Origin: Sphingobacterium puteale
Lineage (GTDB): Bacteria > Bacteroidota > Bacteroidia > Sphingobacteriales > Sphingobacteriaceae
DNA length: 64,000 nt
NCBI RefSeq assembly: GCF_003627955.1
Contig: NZ_RBWS01000022.1
Coordinates: forward strand, 1-64,000
Direction: 5' to 3'
Position 1 is the stretch's first letter, and every line of letters begins with the position of its first letter. The position numbers and the translations under genes are program-made. Below the pieces are notes generated by a model, which was not told the DNA's origin, did no database searches, and saw only the letters and a list, made by a program, of their open reading frames with translations. This document shows, piece after piece, positions 33,533 to 43,098 of the stretch.

Positions 33533-36532
33533 TCAGATTTTCATGATCAGTGAAATGCTGGTTCCTACACCTGTGGATGACGAAATCTTAAGCTCAGCCC
33601 CTAAGGCTTCGCTTCGTTGATTCATATTGAATAAACCGTTACCGGATTGCTGTTTATTGGAGTCAAAACCTTTGCCATTATCTTTGATAATTAGTTCAAT
33701 ATGCGATGCCGCTGCACCGATATGGATATCTACCAGGGTGGCTTCGGCATATTTGGAAATATTGTTCAGTGCTTCTTTATAGATCAGAAAGAGATTGCGG
33801 CGTTGTTCCATATCTAATTTAATATTCCGTATACTGTCATCCGCTTTAAAAATATACTGTATTTTCAGTGGATCCAAGATTAGGGCAGCATGTTCGCGCA
33901 TACGCGCTGCGATTTTCTGTAGAAGGTCATTATCCGGTTTTATACTCCAGACAATATCATCCATTGCCTGCATCATCTGTGAACTGTTTGCTCCGATCCG
34001 GTCAAGATAGGACTGCACGACATGATATTCGTCCGAAAGATCTTTTTTTGCTACTTCGCTCAGAATATGGATAGAAGTGAGCGTAGATCCAACATCATCA
34101 TGCAGGTCCCGTGCGACCTTTTCGCGTAGCCGGTGTACTTCCAGCAATCTCCTTAACCGATAACGGTGTAAAATGAAAATTCCAAGTAAAATAAGGAGAA
34201 TAATCATGGAAAAAAACCACCAAGTCTGATAAAACGCAGGTTTAATAGTGATCGGCAAACGTGTGATTGCCGAAAATTTACCTTCTTGGTTTTCCGAGCG
34301 TATCATAAAGACATATTTTCCAGGTGATAGCGCCGCAACTCTAACGCCTAGTCGAGGATCACTAAGGATCCAGGAATTTTCTGAACCTTCAAGCCGATAA
34401 TAGTATTTAAGGTTGTCACGATCATTGTAGGAAAGCGGTGAATAAAAGATGGAAAAATAATTCTGCCAGTTCTCTAGCGTGACACCTCCCACTTTGATTA
34501 AAGAATCAACAGATAAATAATTGTCAAAAAGCTTGAAATCGGTAATATGTAGCTTTTTAGGTGCTGAGTTGCTATTGTTAAATTTTGACGGATCGAAAAT
34601 AAGGATAACTTTGTCACTGCTGAATGCAATTTTTCCACTTTCAAGCTTGATGCCTCGCATTGGCAAATTAACGATATTTGACGTGTTGATTAGACCATGC
34701 TGCTTATTGAAGGAATGGAATTCTTTTTTGTTGGGGTCAAAACGGCAAATACCAGCCGTTGTGCTCATCCAGAGTAGACCTTCATTATCGGTGACCAAGG
34801 CCGTGATCATATTCTGCGGCAATCCATTATTAATATTATATTGCATAATATGACCATTAGAAAGGTTTAAGATATCTAGACCAGAATATCCTGCTATCGC
34901 GAGGAACCTATTCCCAATAAATTCAATATCCTGAATTTTTGAAGTGCTAAGACCATGGTTTCCGGATTTGTAGTTTTTTAGAATTTTTCCGGAACCACCA
35001 TCCAGCTCAAATACCCCTGAGCCACGCGTACCTATCCATATCTTATTACCTTCACCGGGCCGAATGCAGGAAATGGCAGATTTTAAATCGGCGAGTAAAG
35101 CAAATCCGCTGTTACTTGTCCTAACTATTTTGCCATTATCTGTTCCAAACCATAGCTGGCCACCGTTGTCAATGGTTATATGCCGGATGGATTGTCCTTC
35201 AAAAACTTTAGGTACCAGAAACTGGGATTTTTTGGTTTTTGTATTAAAAATAATCAATCTTCCGTCTTTACACCCAACCCAGATATTTCCTCGCTTTGGA
35301 TCGTATTCCATAGCCCAGATGTGCCTAAAACTGCCATCTTGCGGTGGTTGTCCTTTATATATCAAGCTATTTATGGCAGGTTCATGGTTTATATGTAGTG
35401 CCGTGTCATACTTAAAAGCAGTCAGTTTTTCCCCCCAGGAACTTACCAAGATACGATCGGAACCGAAAGAAGTTAAGGCGGTGATAGCCGCTTTATGAAA
35501 TATTGTGGACGTAACGATGTTTCGTACATGATCTCCTATGACGGACATAATGTATAACCCGTTGTCTGTCGCTACCCAGAGGTTATTGTCGCGGTCTTTA
35601 AAAACCTGCGAAACTGTAGTAATCTGTATTCCATAATCCATATTTTTTCGATCATAGAATTGGATAAACTCCTTTTTATCTTCGTCAAAAAGGTTGAAGA
35701 TATCCACGCCATAAGTCCATACAGTATGGTCATATTCGAAGCAATCATAAAAGTCGTGATAGTTGCTGTCACTATTCGGCGCAGATGGTATAATTTTCTT
35801 ACGTTGAAAATTAGCATCGGCGAGATAAATCTGGCCGTTCGAGTGGCGTATTTTTGTGTGAATATAAAAACGGGATTTGGAATCGATGAAAAAGCGGTTT
35901 ATGTTTTTAAGTGAACTTAGGTTACTATTTGTAAAAAACGATCTTTTTTTCGTGTCAAAATAGCCCATTCCTTGTTTTCCTGATATCCAAAAAATACCTT
36001 TTTGGTCATATTGTAGCCAGGTTGGCTCCCAGTTGGATGGAAAATCTATGATACTTTTGCTGGATTCGAACTTATTTTTCGATTCGTTTAATAGCAAAAT
36101 ATCCACTCCATGAAGTATTAGAAAGATATGCTGTCCCTGTTGGACGAGACGGATCTGATAATTCTGAAAGTCCTTGCTGTATTTGTCTATCGCGATTTCC
36201 TGCGTTTTATTCGTGTGGGTATTTAGTAGAAAAAATTTATGTTCCATTCGCACAAGGAGCGATTTAGACTTTTGCGCGATGAGCAATTGGTCAACGGGCA
36301 ATCCCGGGAGGCCCAAACTCAGAAGCCGGCGAAAACGCATGCCGTCGTAGCGCTGCAAACCATTTTTGGTTCCGACCCAAATAAATCCGTCCTCCGTTTG
36401 CGTGACGGAGCTTACAAAGTTGGATGCTAAGCCTTCGGTTATACGGCTGAAAGAGATCTCCTTTGCTGTGAGCAGCAGTGGAAATAAGGTTAGTACAGCC
36501 AGTAGGTATCGGATAAACCTGTTGCTTTTCAT
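33533..36532 (-). CDS. propeller-containing sensor histidine kinase (HisKA_3)
   Basis: A 999-residue membrane sensor. Signal peptide (to about 23); two seven-bladed Reg_prop propellers (e.g. EDGFIWVGTKNGLQRYDG); Y_Y_Y domain about 680-750; membrane helix about 763-783 (FFSMIILLILLGIFILHRY); HisKA_3 dimerisation domain with His811 in ARDLHDDVGSTLTS; HATPase with NNISKYAEA and DNGKGF. It has the same periplasmic architecture as HTCS sensors but passes phosphate to a separate NarL-type regulator. The ligand is unknown. Confidence 0.93.
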   Translation of the reverse strand: MKSNRFIRYLLAVLTLFPLLLTAKEISFSRITEGLASNFVSSVTQTEDGFIWVGTKNGLQRYDGMRFRRLLSLGLPGLPVDQLLIAQKSKSLLVRMEHKFFLLNTHTNKTQEIAIDKYSKDFQNYQIRLVQQGQHIFLILHGVDILLLNESKNKFESSKSIIDFPSNWEPTWLQYDQKGIFWISGKQGMGYFDTKKRSFFTNSNLSSLKNINRFFIDSKSRFYIHTKIRHSNGQIYLADANFQRKKIIPSAPNSDSNYHDFYDCFEYDHTVWTYGVDIFNLFDEDKKEFIQFYDRKNMDYGIQITTVSQVFKDRDNNLWVATDNGLYIMSVIGDHVRNIVTSTIFHKAAITALTSFGSDRILVSSWGEKLTAFKYDTALHINHEPAINSLIYKGQPPQDGSFRHIWAMEYDPKRGNIWVGCKDGRLIIFNTKTKKSQFLVPKVFEGQSIRHITIDNGGQLWFGTDNGKIVRTSNSGFALLADLKSAISCIRPGEGNKIWIGTRGSGVFELDGGSGKILKNYKSGNHGLSTSKIQDIEFIGNRFLAIAGYSGLDILNLSNGHIMQYNINNGLPQNMITALVTDNEGLLWMSTTAGICRFDPNKKEFHSFNKQHGLINTSNIVNLPMRGIKLESGKIAFSSDKVILIFDPSKFNNSNSAPKKLHITDFKLFDNYLSVDSLIKVGGVTLENWQNYFSIFYSPLSYNDRDNLKYYYRLEGSENSWILSDPRLGVRVAALSPGKYVFMIRSENQEGKFSAITRLPITIKPAFYQTWWFFSMIILLILLGIFILHRYRLRRLLEVHRLREKVARDLHDDVGSTLTSIHILSEVAKKDLSDEYHVVQSYLDRIGANSSQMMQAMDDIVWSIKPDNDLLQKIAARMREHAALILDPLKIQYIFKADDSIRNIKLDMEQRRNLFLIYKEALNNISKYAEATLVDIHIGAAASHIELIIKDNGKGFDSNKQQSGNGLFNMNQRSEALGAELKISSSTGVGTSISLIMKI

Positions 36533-36690
36533 TACGGAAGTTATTTTTCTTAAAAATGCAATAAATCTATGGCTTAATAAAATCTAGACACTTTGTTATG
36601 ATGATTTTGATTGATAATCAATCTATTACAAGGTGTGCTCCCTTTAGTACTTCTACAGATTTAAACGGTGATGATGCGGTATGGATTGGA

Positions 36691-39105
36691 TTATTCGGCC
36701 CGGCGTTTGAGATCTTCAGCTCCCCCGGTTTTGCGGTTTTGTGTGGATTTTCCGCCTCCGAAATTGTAGCTATAAGAGAGCATCATCACCTTTGTATCCC
36801 TTTTCGAACTAAAATTCTCCCTGTAATTAGCATAGACCGTCAATCCCTTATAATAGTTGGTCCAGAATATATCTGTAAAAGAGAGTTTCAATGTACTGTT
36901 ATTTCGGAATTTTTTCTGGGCACCAATATTTACCGACCAGAGCGGTGAGATGCGAGCGAAAGCGTAGACTTCGGCCGACTTGTAATTTGCTGCGAGCTCG
37001 GCCGAATAATTATTGCCTAATTTAAAGGTACTCACGGTATTTATGTCAATATTAAAGTTCCCCTTGTTATTGATTTGTGTTTCGGAGATATTCCCTGTAT
37101 AGGAGCCATAATAAAAATTGAGGTTTGTATTCAGATCCCACCAGGTTAATACTTTAAAAGGAGCAACGAGGTATAGTCCATAGTATGAAGCTGATCTAAG
37201 GTTCTCGTCTGTCTGCACCGAAATGTTCTCCCCATCTTCGATGATAGGTTTTACGACCGATGTGATATTATTTGTGGTTTTGCTGTAGCTCACGGTGGCC
37301 AGGTATTTACTTTTTAGGCTATAAGTGACTTCATAATTCAGGGAAGTCTGTGCGTTTAGATCGGGATTCCCTGTTTTATAGGTTGTTGCGTTGATATAAT
37401 ACTTGAACGGATTGAGCTGTATATAGCTCGGACGTGAAATTCTCCGACTAAAGTTTATTTCCAGATTGTTTTCTGAACTGAGGTCAAATGATAATGAAGC
37501 GCTAGGGAACAGCTGTGTATACTTTCTTTTATTGACCAGATTCATCGTGACCTGTGTTCCGGTGACATTGCTATGTTCAGCCCTCAATCCGACAACAGCT
37601 TTGATATTTTTCCATTTTTTTGAGAAATTGCCATAGACAGCATGGATGTATTCCTTATAAATATAATGATTAGACTTATTCACATCCAGTTTCGGATTAT
37701 CGGTACTGTGATCATAGAATACCATGTCGTTATCGGATTTGACAAAACTGGTTTTAATTCCGGTTTCAAATTTCCAATTTTGTTTAAAAACTTTTATGGC
37801 ATCACTTTTCAAAGAATAGATGTTCAGACCACCGTCTATATCTCCTTGTAGAAGATAAGGGAGCGGCATCGTTTGACCAGGGATGATTGTTTTGGTATTA
37901 AAGTTTTGGTCAGACTTATTGAAATAGTGGATAAAGTCTAAGTCGGTGCTTACTTCAGAACCGATAGAGTCCATGGTATACTTGTGGTTTAAGTTCATGC
38001 TGCCGCTTCGCCACCTGTTTTTGGCATCGCTTTGGGTTTCTATTTCTTTGGTAAGCAGAGATTCACTATTCAGTATAATCGTTTTACTCGTACTGTTGGG
38101 AGTCATCACATTGCTATTGAAACCAACGGAGATGCCTAAGAGGTTTTTGTCGTTAAGATTATAGTCCAGCCCTAGCTTTCCACTATGGTTACGAGATCCT
38201 GTCTTGATAAAGTTATCCTGAAGATATGCTTTAACGAAATTTTCCTGATCATAAAAACTACGGTTTAATATCAGATCATTTGACATCTCACGATAGGCGA
38301 AACTATAGCTGGCAAACAGATTCACATGGTTACTCCTATGGTTGATATTTAAACTATTGCTGTTTTTGATGTATCTTCCTGTGCCGATTGCGGTAGTCAA
38401 TGTACCATTTGTTCCTTTCTTTGTTCCTTTTTTTAGTTTAATATTGACGATAGCTGTACCTGCGGCATCATATTTTGAGGAAGGGTTAGTGATAAATTCA
38501 ATTTTTTCGATACTGGAGGCAGGGATTCCCCGGAGATAATCTGCAAGGGCATCCGCTGTCAACGGTGTGTTTTTCCCATCGATCTGTATAAGTAAATTCC
38601 CTTTTCCTCGCAAGCTTATGTTGTCATTGGCGTCAATATTGACACCGGGTGCTTTTTCTAATACTTCAAAGGCTGAACCACCCGTATTTTGAAGACTATT
38701 TTCTACATTTAGGATTATTTTTCCTTCCTGTCGCTCTATGTATGGACGCATTTTGGTGACAACAACAGTCTCCAATATCCTATCATTTATCGTGATTGTG
38801 GGAAGTAGTAACGATTGATCCCGAACCTGGAAAACTTGGGAGTTATAGATATCTGCCCGGTTCCGGCTAATTTTTAGATAATAGGATCCGCTGATTAGCC
38901 CTTCAAATTTAAATTCTCCGGTCGTATTAACTAATTCTGTCTTTATCAGTTTGCTTTCCAGATTGAAGAGATTTACTTCCAGATCAGTGCTGTTCGAGGT
39001 GACCACTTTTCCTGAAAGCATATAATGCTCCGTTTGCGGTTGCCCAATGAGTCTAGCGATTTGAAACAGGAATACTATTAATAATGGGAATATGTTTTTT
39101 TTCAT
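36691..39105 (-). CDS. TonB-dependent-like outer-membrane beta-barrel receptor
   Basis: An 804-residue outer-membrane protein. Signal peptide ends ARLIGQPQ. An N-terminal carboxypeptidase-D-like sandwich (LSGKVVTSNSTDLEVNLFNL) is followed by a plug (GGSAFEVLEKAPGVNIDAND, then ISLRGKGNLLIQIDGK) and a barrel of the 'outer membrane beta-barrel family' ending SYSYNFGGGKS. It sits 158 nt upstream of the kinase gene, same strand, so the three genes may form one unit. Typical cargo for this family is unknown, often siderophores or peptides. Confidence 0.85.
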   Translation of the reverse strand: MKKNIFPLLIVFLFQIARLIGQPQTEHYMLSGKVVTSNSTDLEVNLFNLESKLIKTELVNTTGEFKFEGLISGSYYLKISRNRADIYNSQVFQVRDQSLLLPTITINDRILETVVVTKMRPYIERQEGKIILNVENSLQNTGGSAFEVLEKAPGVNIDANDNISLRGKGNLLIQIDGKNTPLTADALADYLRGIPASSIEKIEFITNPSSKYDAAGTAIVNIKLKKGTKKGTNGTLTTAIGTGRYIKNSNSLNINHRSNHVNLFASYSFAYREMSNDLILNRSFYDQENFVKAYLQDNFIKTGSRNHSGKLGLDYNLNDKNLLGISVGFNSNVMTPNSTSKTIILNSESLLTKEIETQSDAKNRWRSGSMNLNHKYTMDSIGSEVSTDLDFIHYFNKSDQNFNTKTIIPGQTMPLPYLLQGDIDGGLNIYSLKSDAIKVFKQNWKFETGIKTSFVKSDNDMVFYDHSTDNPKLDVNKSNHYIYKEYIHAVYGNFSKKWKNIKAVVGLRAEHSNVTGTQVTMNLVNKRKYTQLFPSASLSFDLSSENNLEINFSRRISRPSYIQLNPFKYYINATTYKTGNPDLNAQTSLNYEVTYSLKSKYLATVSYSKTTNNITSVVKPIIEDGENISVQTDENLRSASYYGLYLVAPFKVLTWWDLNTNLNFYYGSYTGNISETQINNKGNFNIDINTVSTFKLGNNYSAELAANYKSAEVYAFARISPLWSVNIGAQKKFRNNSTLKLSFTDIFWTNYYKGLTVYANYRENFSSKRDTKVMMLSYSYNFGGGKSTQNRKTGGAEDLKRRAE

Positions 39106-39222
39106 CGTATCAGTGATTTTAGTGGTCTTTAATAGCGACTGTTTTTATCTACAAAAGTAGTTCGCATTTTTTTGGTGATCTATCACATGTTTGTGGGATT
39201 AATTAAATTATTCTTTCAAAGA

Positions 39223-39256
39223 ATCGGGGCTATGGGAAGCCCCGATCTTCTTTTTT
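39223..39256 (+). terminator. hairpin with T-tract in the divergent spacer
   Basis: ATCGGGGCT (39223-39231) pairs with AGCCCCGAT (39238-39246), followed by CTTCTTTTTT. It lies between two divergently starting genes (39105 minus, 39725 plus), with no plus-strand gene before it. The rest of the 39106-39724 gap has a (TA)n run near 39465 and no gene. Confidence 0.6.
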
Positions 39257-39724
39257 AACATGGAAATATCCTCGCGACATGTCCTCACATATGAAACTAC
39301 TATTACTAGCTGGTCAATTTTGAGTTATTATATGGCTTTTATTTGTCCTGACAATTAGCCTTTAAGATGTTGCAAATTAGAAAGAATAGTAAGTCGGATA
39401 AACCACATGTTAATGTGATTCGATGATGTGCTATCCATACCCTAATCCCAAAAGTCTCTTCATAATATATATATATATCCAAGATTAGGTAGTAGCTGAA
39501 GCAGATACATAGGCAGTATTGCCTATTAAGATAGTGGATTCTGCTTATTTGTTCGCCACCAAAGCTGCGATAATTTTAAAGAATCAAATAGGCGACGTGT
39601 AAAATCCGACGAATCACCCAAAGATGTGATTCATTGCTGTGTTACAAGGGGTTAATTTTGAAAAATAAAATTTATCATAGAAAGATATATTATAACACTA
39701 GACTGAAATTAAATAAGAAAAGAA

Positions 39725-40363
39725 ATGAATGCTAAAGTATCGAAAAAAAAATCAGGCAGAATAAAAGGGCTATTGCTCGCCCTTTGTCTACTGTGTGTAA
39801 GTGCATTGTGCTGCTGTACATTTTCTAGCTGTAAAAAAGCAGAAAATGCATCCGAACTGCCCGAAGGTGAATTTGGAAATCATCCTAGATCTACTGTGCC
39901 GGATGAACTGGTGGGCTATTGGATTGCTGGAGTAAGTTCGATCAGTAATTTTTGGGGTTACGATGGAGTGTACAAAGGCCCTGCCAATGAAATTGCGGTT
40001 GGATACATGTTTTACAAAGATGGCCGGGCCAAGGAATACTTTTATTATACCAGCACATCCACTTATTGCCGTACCCAAGTACTGGGTTATAAAGAAGGTA
40101 CTGTAAAAATAGATCCAGCCAATAAAACCTTGGAAATGTTCTACGCAAGCGGTAATTACAGAGGGTTTAATAGCTGCGGATCAAGCAACCCTCCGGGATT
40201 TGGTGAAACAAAGAAGTACACAGCTGCAGAACTGTATCCCAACAAAAAAATGGTTCTTAAAGATTGGACAATAAAAGAAAATAACGGCAAAAAAGTACTT
40301 GAAGTTCCACTAGGTGGCGGTGAAGTACAACGCTATGTGAAATCAACTGAACCACAAAAATAA
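39725..40363 (+). CDS. lipoprotein, 212 aa
   Basis: A secreted protein with a signal of the form LLLALCLLCVSALCCCTFSSC and KKAENASELPEGEFG after it. The body has beta strands and two Cys residues (TYCRTQVLG, FNSCGSSN) that could form a disulfide. It contains DELVGYWIAGVSSISNFWGY, a pattern common in small Bacteroidota lipoproteins with a calycin-like 'G-x-W' start. It is the first gene of a plus-strand secreted-protein group. Confidence 0.65.
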   Translation: MNAKVSKKKSGRIKGLLLALCLLCVSALCCCTFSSCKKAENASELPEGEFGNHPRSTVPDELVGYWIAGVSSISNFWGYDGVYKGPANEIAVGYMFYKDGRAKEYFYYTSTSTYCRTQVLGYKEGTVKIDPANKTLEMFYASGNYRGFNSCGSSNPPGFGETKKYTAAELYPNKKMVLKDWTIKENNGKKVLEVPLGGGEVQRYVKSTEPQK

Positions 40364-40386
40364 TCATTTATTAAAATAGCAAAACT

Positions 40387-40806
40387 ATGAAAGTGATAAT
40401 TAGCACATTGTTTTTTGTAGGCATAATAAGTAGTATAGCCAACGCTGCTTCTAAGCCAAGTACGATGCGGAGCTGGAAAGCCGCCAAAGTTTTAGATGCC
40501 TATGTGAAGTCCGTCACTGCAGGAGAATCACAATTGGTCGAGCACCTCTTTACGGACGATCTAGAATATTATGTAAAAGATGGGGAAGGAAGAAAATCAA
40601 AAAAAGAAGTTATAAAATTTCTAAAATCGATGAAAGGGCATACCTATGACTGTGAGACAGCCTATAGTGTTCTTGACGAAACCACAACAAACTGCTTAGC
40701 TAAAATGACAATGCGGTTCCAAACGTTTACACGTACCGATTATATCTATCTGAGTTCGACTGACGCAGGATGGAAAGTCTGTAAAATATTAGTTGGGAAT
40801 AGCTGA
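40387..40806 (+). CDS. secreted NTF2-like (SnoaL/lumazine-binding type) protein
   Basis: A 139-residue product with a signal peptide (VGIISSIANAAS). The mature part has the NTF2-like layout: helix VLDAYVKSVTAGESQLVEHL, short FTDDLEYYVKDGEGRKSKKE, helix EVIKFLKSMKG, then strands ending KVCKILVG. Such folds bind small ligands or act as isomerases; here the function is unknown. It starts 23 nt after the lipoprotein and ends before a hairpin terminator. Confidence 0.65.
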   Translation: MKVIISTLFFVGIISSIANAASKPSTMRSWKAAKVLDAYVKSVTAGESQLVEHLFTDDLEYYVKDGEGRKSKKEVIKFLKSMKGHTYDCETAYSVLDETTTNCLAKMTMRFQTFTRTDYIYLSSTDAGWKVCKILVGNS

Positions 40807-40829
40807 AAAAGTTAATTATAAACTCTTAT

Positions 40830-40855
40830 CCCACACTGTTGTCGTGTGGGTATTT
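40830..40855 (+). terminator. terminator after the NTF2-like gene
   Basis: CCCACAC (40830-40836) and GTGTGGG (40844-40850) with a 7-nt loop, then TATTTT. Confidence 0.65.
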
Positions 40856-40871
40856 TAAATAAAGTATAAAA

Positions 40872-41675
40872 ATGAATAATACAATGAAACGTCAATTGCG
40901 TTCAAAACAGGGAACTCTAGTCTTGTTATCATTTATAGGCCTGTCCATGTTTTCATGTTCTGACAAATGTTCGACTTGCGCAGTGGAGCCAGAAAAAATT
41001 GAAAAAAAGCTAAGTAAGATTGAGATCGACGCAGCTAATTATAGTGAATTTAAGTATGCGAATGGCGTATTGACCGAGCTGATCGAGGTAGAGGGGGAAG
41101 GACGGTCGACATCCAAGATTACCTATGACAATAGTAAGAAGCCAATAGCGGTTGAAAATGAGGAAGGGAAGATTAAGTTCCTGTATACTGGAAACCTTTT
41201 GACGAAGGAGGAGATAGCTTATACAGATTCTGAAATGTTCTCCTACAACCAGTACGTTTATCAAGACGAACAGGTCAAAGAAATTACCGGCTACGGACTT
41301 GTCGAACAGGATGAACCTTATTTTAGAAAAAAACTATTTTATAATCAGAGCGGTGATGTTGAACGTGTGGAGGTTTATAATTTGACAGAAAATAATACAC
41401 TCGTACCATCGGTAAAAATCAGTTATGAATACGATAATAAAGTCAATCCATATGTGAGGACAGTAGGCTCCTATCTTGCCCTGTTTACAAACAGCTACAG
41501 TAAGCACAATGTTATCAAAGAGGTCACAACAAATGCGACGGGTACTCTAAATCAGACAATCACGACAGCATATACCTATGACAATGCCGGTTATCCACTT
41601 ACCGCAGAGGAAAAAAAGGTAGAGAATGGTGGCAATCCGGTCGTGATCAATAGAAAATTCATTTACCAACCTTAA
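40872..41675 (+). CDS. lipoprotein with YD-like strands, 267 aa
   Basis: SPII signal (LVLLSFIGLSMFSCSDKCST). The mature protein has repeated two-strand units such as TYDNSKKPIAVENEEGKIKF and YDNAGYPLTAEEKKVENGGN, resembling the YD/RHS-like repeat folding of Bacteroidota 'DUF4595-like' lipoproteins. The start may be ATG 40872 or 40884. Function unknown; it is presumably on the outer membrane. Confidence 0.65.
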   Translation: MNNTMKRQLRSKQGTLVLLSFIGLSMFSCSDKCSTCAVEPEKIEKKLSKIEIDAANYSEFKYANGVLTELIEVEGEGRSTSKITYDNSKKPIAVENEEGKIKFLYTGNLLTKEEIAYTDSEMFSYNQYVYQDEQVKEITGYGLVEQDEPYFRKKLFYNQSGDVERVEVYNLTENNTLVPSVKISYEYDNKVNPYVRTVGSYLALFTNSYSKHNVIKEVTTNATGTLNQTITTAYTYDNAGYPLTAEEKKVENGGNPVVINRKFIYQP

Positions 41676-41749
41676 AAAACTTATTCAGTGGTAATTGAAC
41701 ATAAATAACAGCTGTTTGATCACTACCAATTTTATCCTAACGTATAGCC

Positions 41750-43009
41750 ATGAAAAAGATATTTTTTACTTCAGTTATGCTTCTGCTTGGCGGGAGTGCA
41801 ATCGCCCAGGGCTTTCTTAATAAGCTTAAACAAAAAGCTGAAAATATGGCCACTAAAACATTGGAGAATGTAATTGATGGCAAGAACAATACCGGTAAGA
41901 AGACATCTATTGAGTCCAATGCTTCTGGTGACGATAACGGACATCAGGAGAATGAGCCAGTTGGAAAAAAAACGGCATTAAGTGGCACAACTACTTACGA
42001 TTTTATTCCAGGAAGTAAGGTCTTGTTAGCGGATGATTTCTCCCAGGACGCGCTGGGACAGTTTCCATTGAAATGGTATACCCGTAGTAAGGGAGAGGTT
42101 GTCACCCTCAACAATGCTAAAGGTAAATGGCTCCGGCTTTATCCCGGAGCTTTTGTCAGTCCCGTGGTCAATATTGGTGAGAACGCGACCATAGAGTTTG
42201 ACCTGATCATGGATTGGCCTCTTGCTGGAGGCTATATGGTGCCTGCTTTTAATTTCGCTTTCTATGATCGGGGCAACAAAGGTGAGATAATGTCCTATGA
42301 TTACCGCCTAAAAAATTGTCTCAAAGTAGGTATTGCCCCTTATCGTTCAGAAGCGGCAGTACAATTGACCTCCTATGAGAATGTCGCAAAAAAACTGGAA
42401 ACAGATAAATATCGGGTAGCCAATTTTGACAGGAAAGTTGGAAATGTGATTCATGTAGCGATCAGTATCCAAAAAGAACGTATCCGTATCTGGCTGGATA
42501 AGGAGAAGGTCTTTGATCTCCCCAATGCCGTGCCGTTGAACAGCAACTTTAACCAGCTCAAGTTGGATATGGGCAGCTCCAATTATACCAACGATCAACT
42601 AGGGTTCTATGTATCCAACTTCAAAATTGCTGAAGGGAGTGGGGATAGGCGCTCCAAGCTATTGAGTGGAGGAAAGCTTGAAACCAGTGGTATTCTGTTT
42701 GCCACGAATTCCGCAGAAATAAAGTCTGATAGTGAGGGGACTATCGAGGAGGTGGCAACAGTACTTCGCGAGAATCCTGAGTTGAAGATTCGTATCATAG
42801 GTCATACGGATGCGGTGGGAAATGCCAGCGCGAATTTGACCCTATCTAAAAAACGTGCTGACGCTGTTCGTGATATCTTGATCAATGATTATCAGATAGA
42901 AATAGGCCAAATAGAAACAGATGGGAAAGGGGATACCGCACCTGTAGCTGATGAATCCAATGAGCAGAATAAAGCAAAAAATAGAAGGGTTGAATTTGTC
43001 AAAATTTAA
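41750..43009 (+). CDS. OmpA-family outer-membrane/peptidoglycan-linking protein
   Basis: A 419-residue protein with signal peptide (MLLLGGSAIAQGF). Residues about 95-300 form a concanavalin-like sandwich (VLLADDFSQDALGQFPLKWY). Residues about 320-419 form the OmpA C-terminal domain: TSGILFATNSAEIKSD, then IIGHTDAVGNASANLTLSKK, RADAVRDIL and NRRVEFVKI. The conserved Asp and Arg that bind diaminopimelate are in place (HTD..., LSKKRADAV). It links the outer membrane to peptidoglycan. Confidence 0.85.
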   Translation: MKKIFFTSVMLLLGGSAIAQGFLNKLKQKAENMATKTLENVIDGKNNTGKKTSIESNASGDDNGHQENEPVGKKTALSGTTTYDFIPGSKVLLADDFSQDALGQFPLKWYTRSKGEVVTLNNAKGKWLRLYPGAFVSPVVNIGENATIEFDLIMDWPLAGGYMVPAFNFAFYDRGNKGEIMSYDYRLKNCLKVGIAPYRSEAAVQLTSYENVAKKLETDKYRVANFDRKVGNVIHVAISIQKERIRIWLDKEKVFDLPNAVPLNSNFNQLKLDMGSSNYTNDQLGFYVSNFKIAEGSGDRRSKLLSGGKLETSGILFATNSAEIKSDSEGTIEEVATVLRENPELKIRIIGHTDAVGNASANLTLSKKRADAVRDILINDYQIEIGQIETDGKGDTAPVADESNEQNKAKNRRVEFVKI

Positions 43010-43098
43010 TAAGGACCGCTATTCGAAGGACACAATCATGTTTATAGCCAATCAATGCATCTAATTTTGCTACTGTTGAATATTAGAATTTTGAAAAA

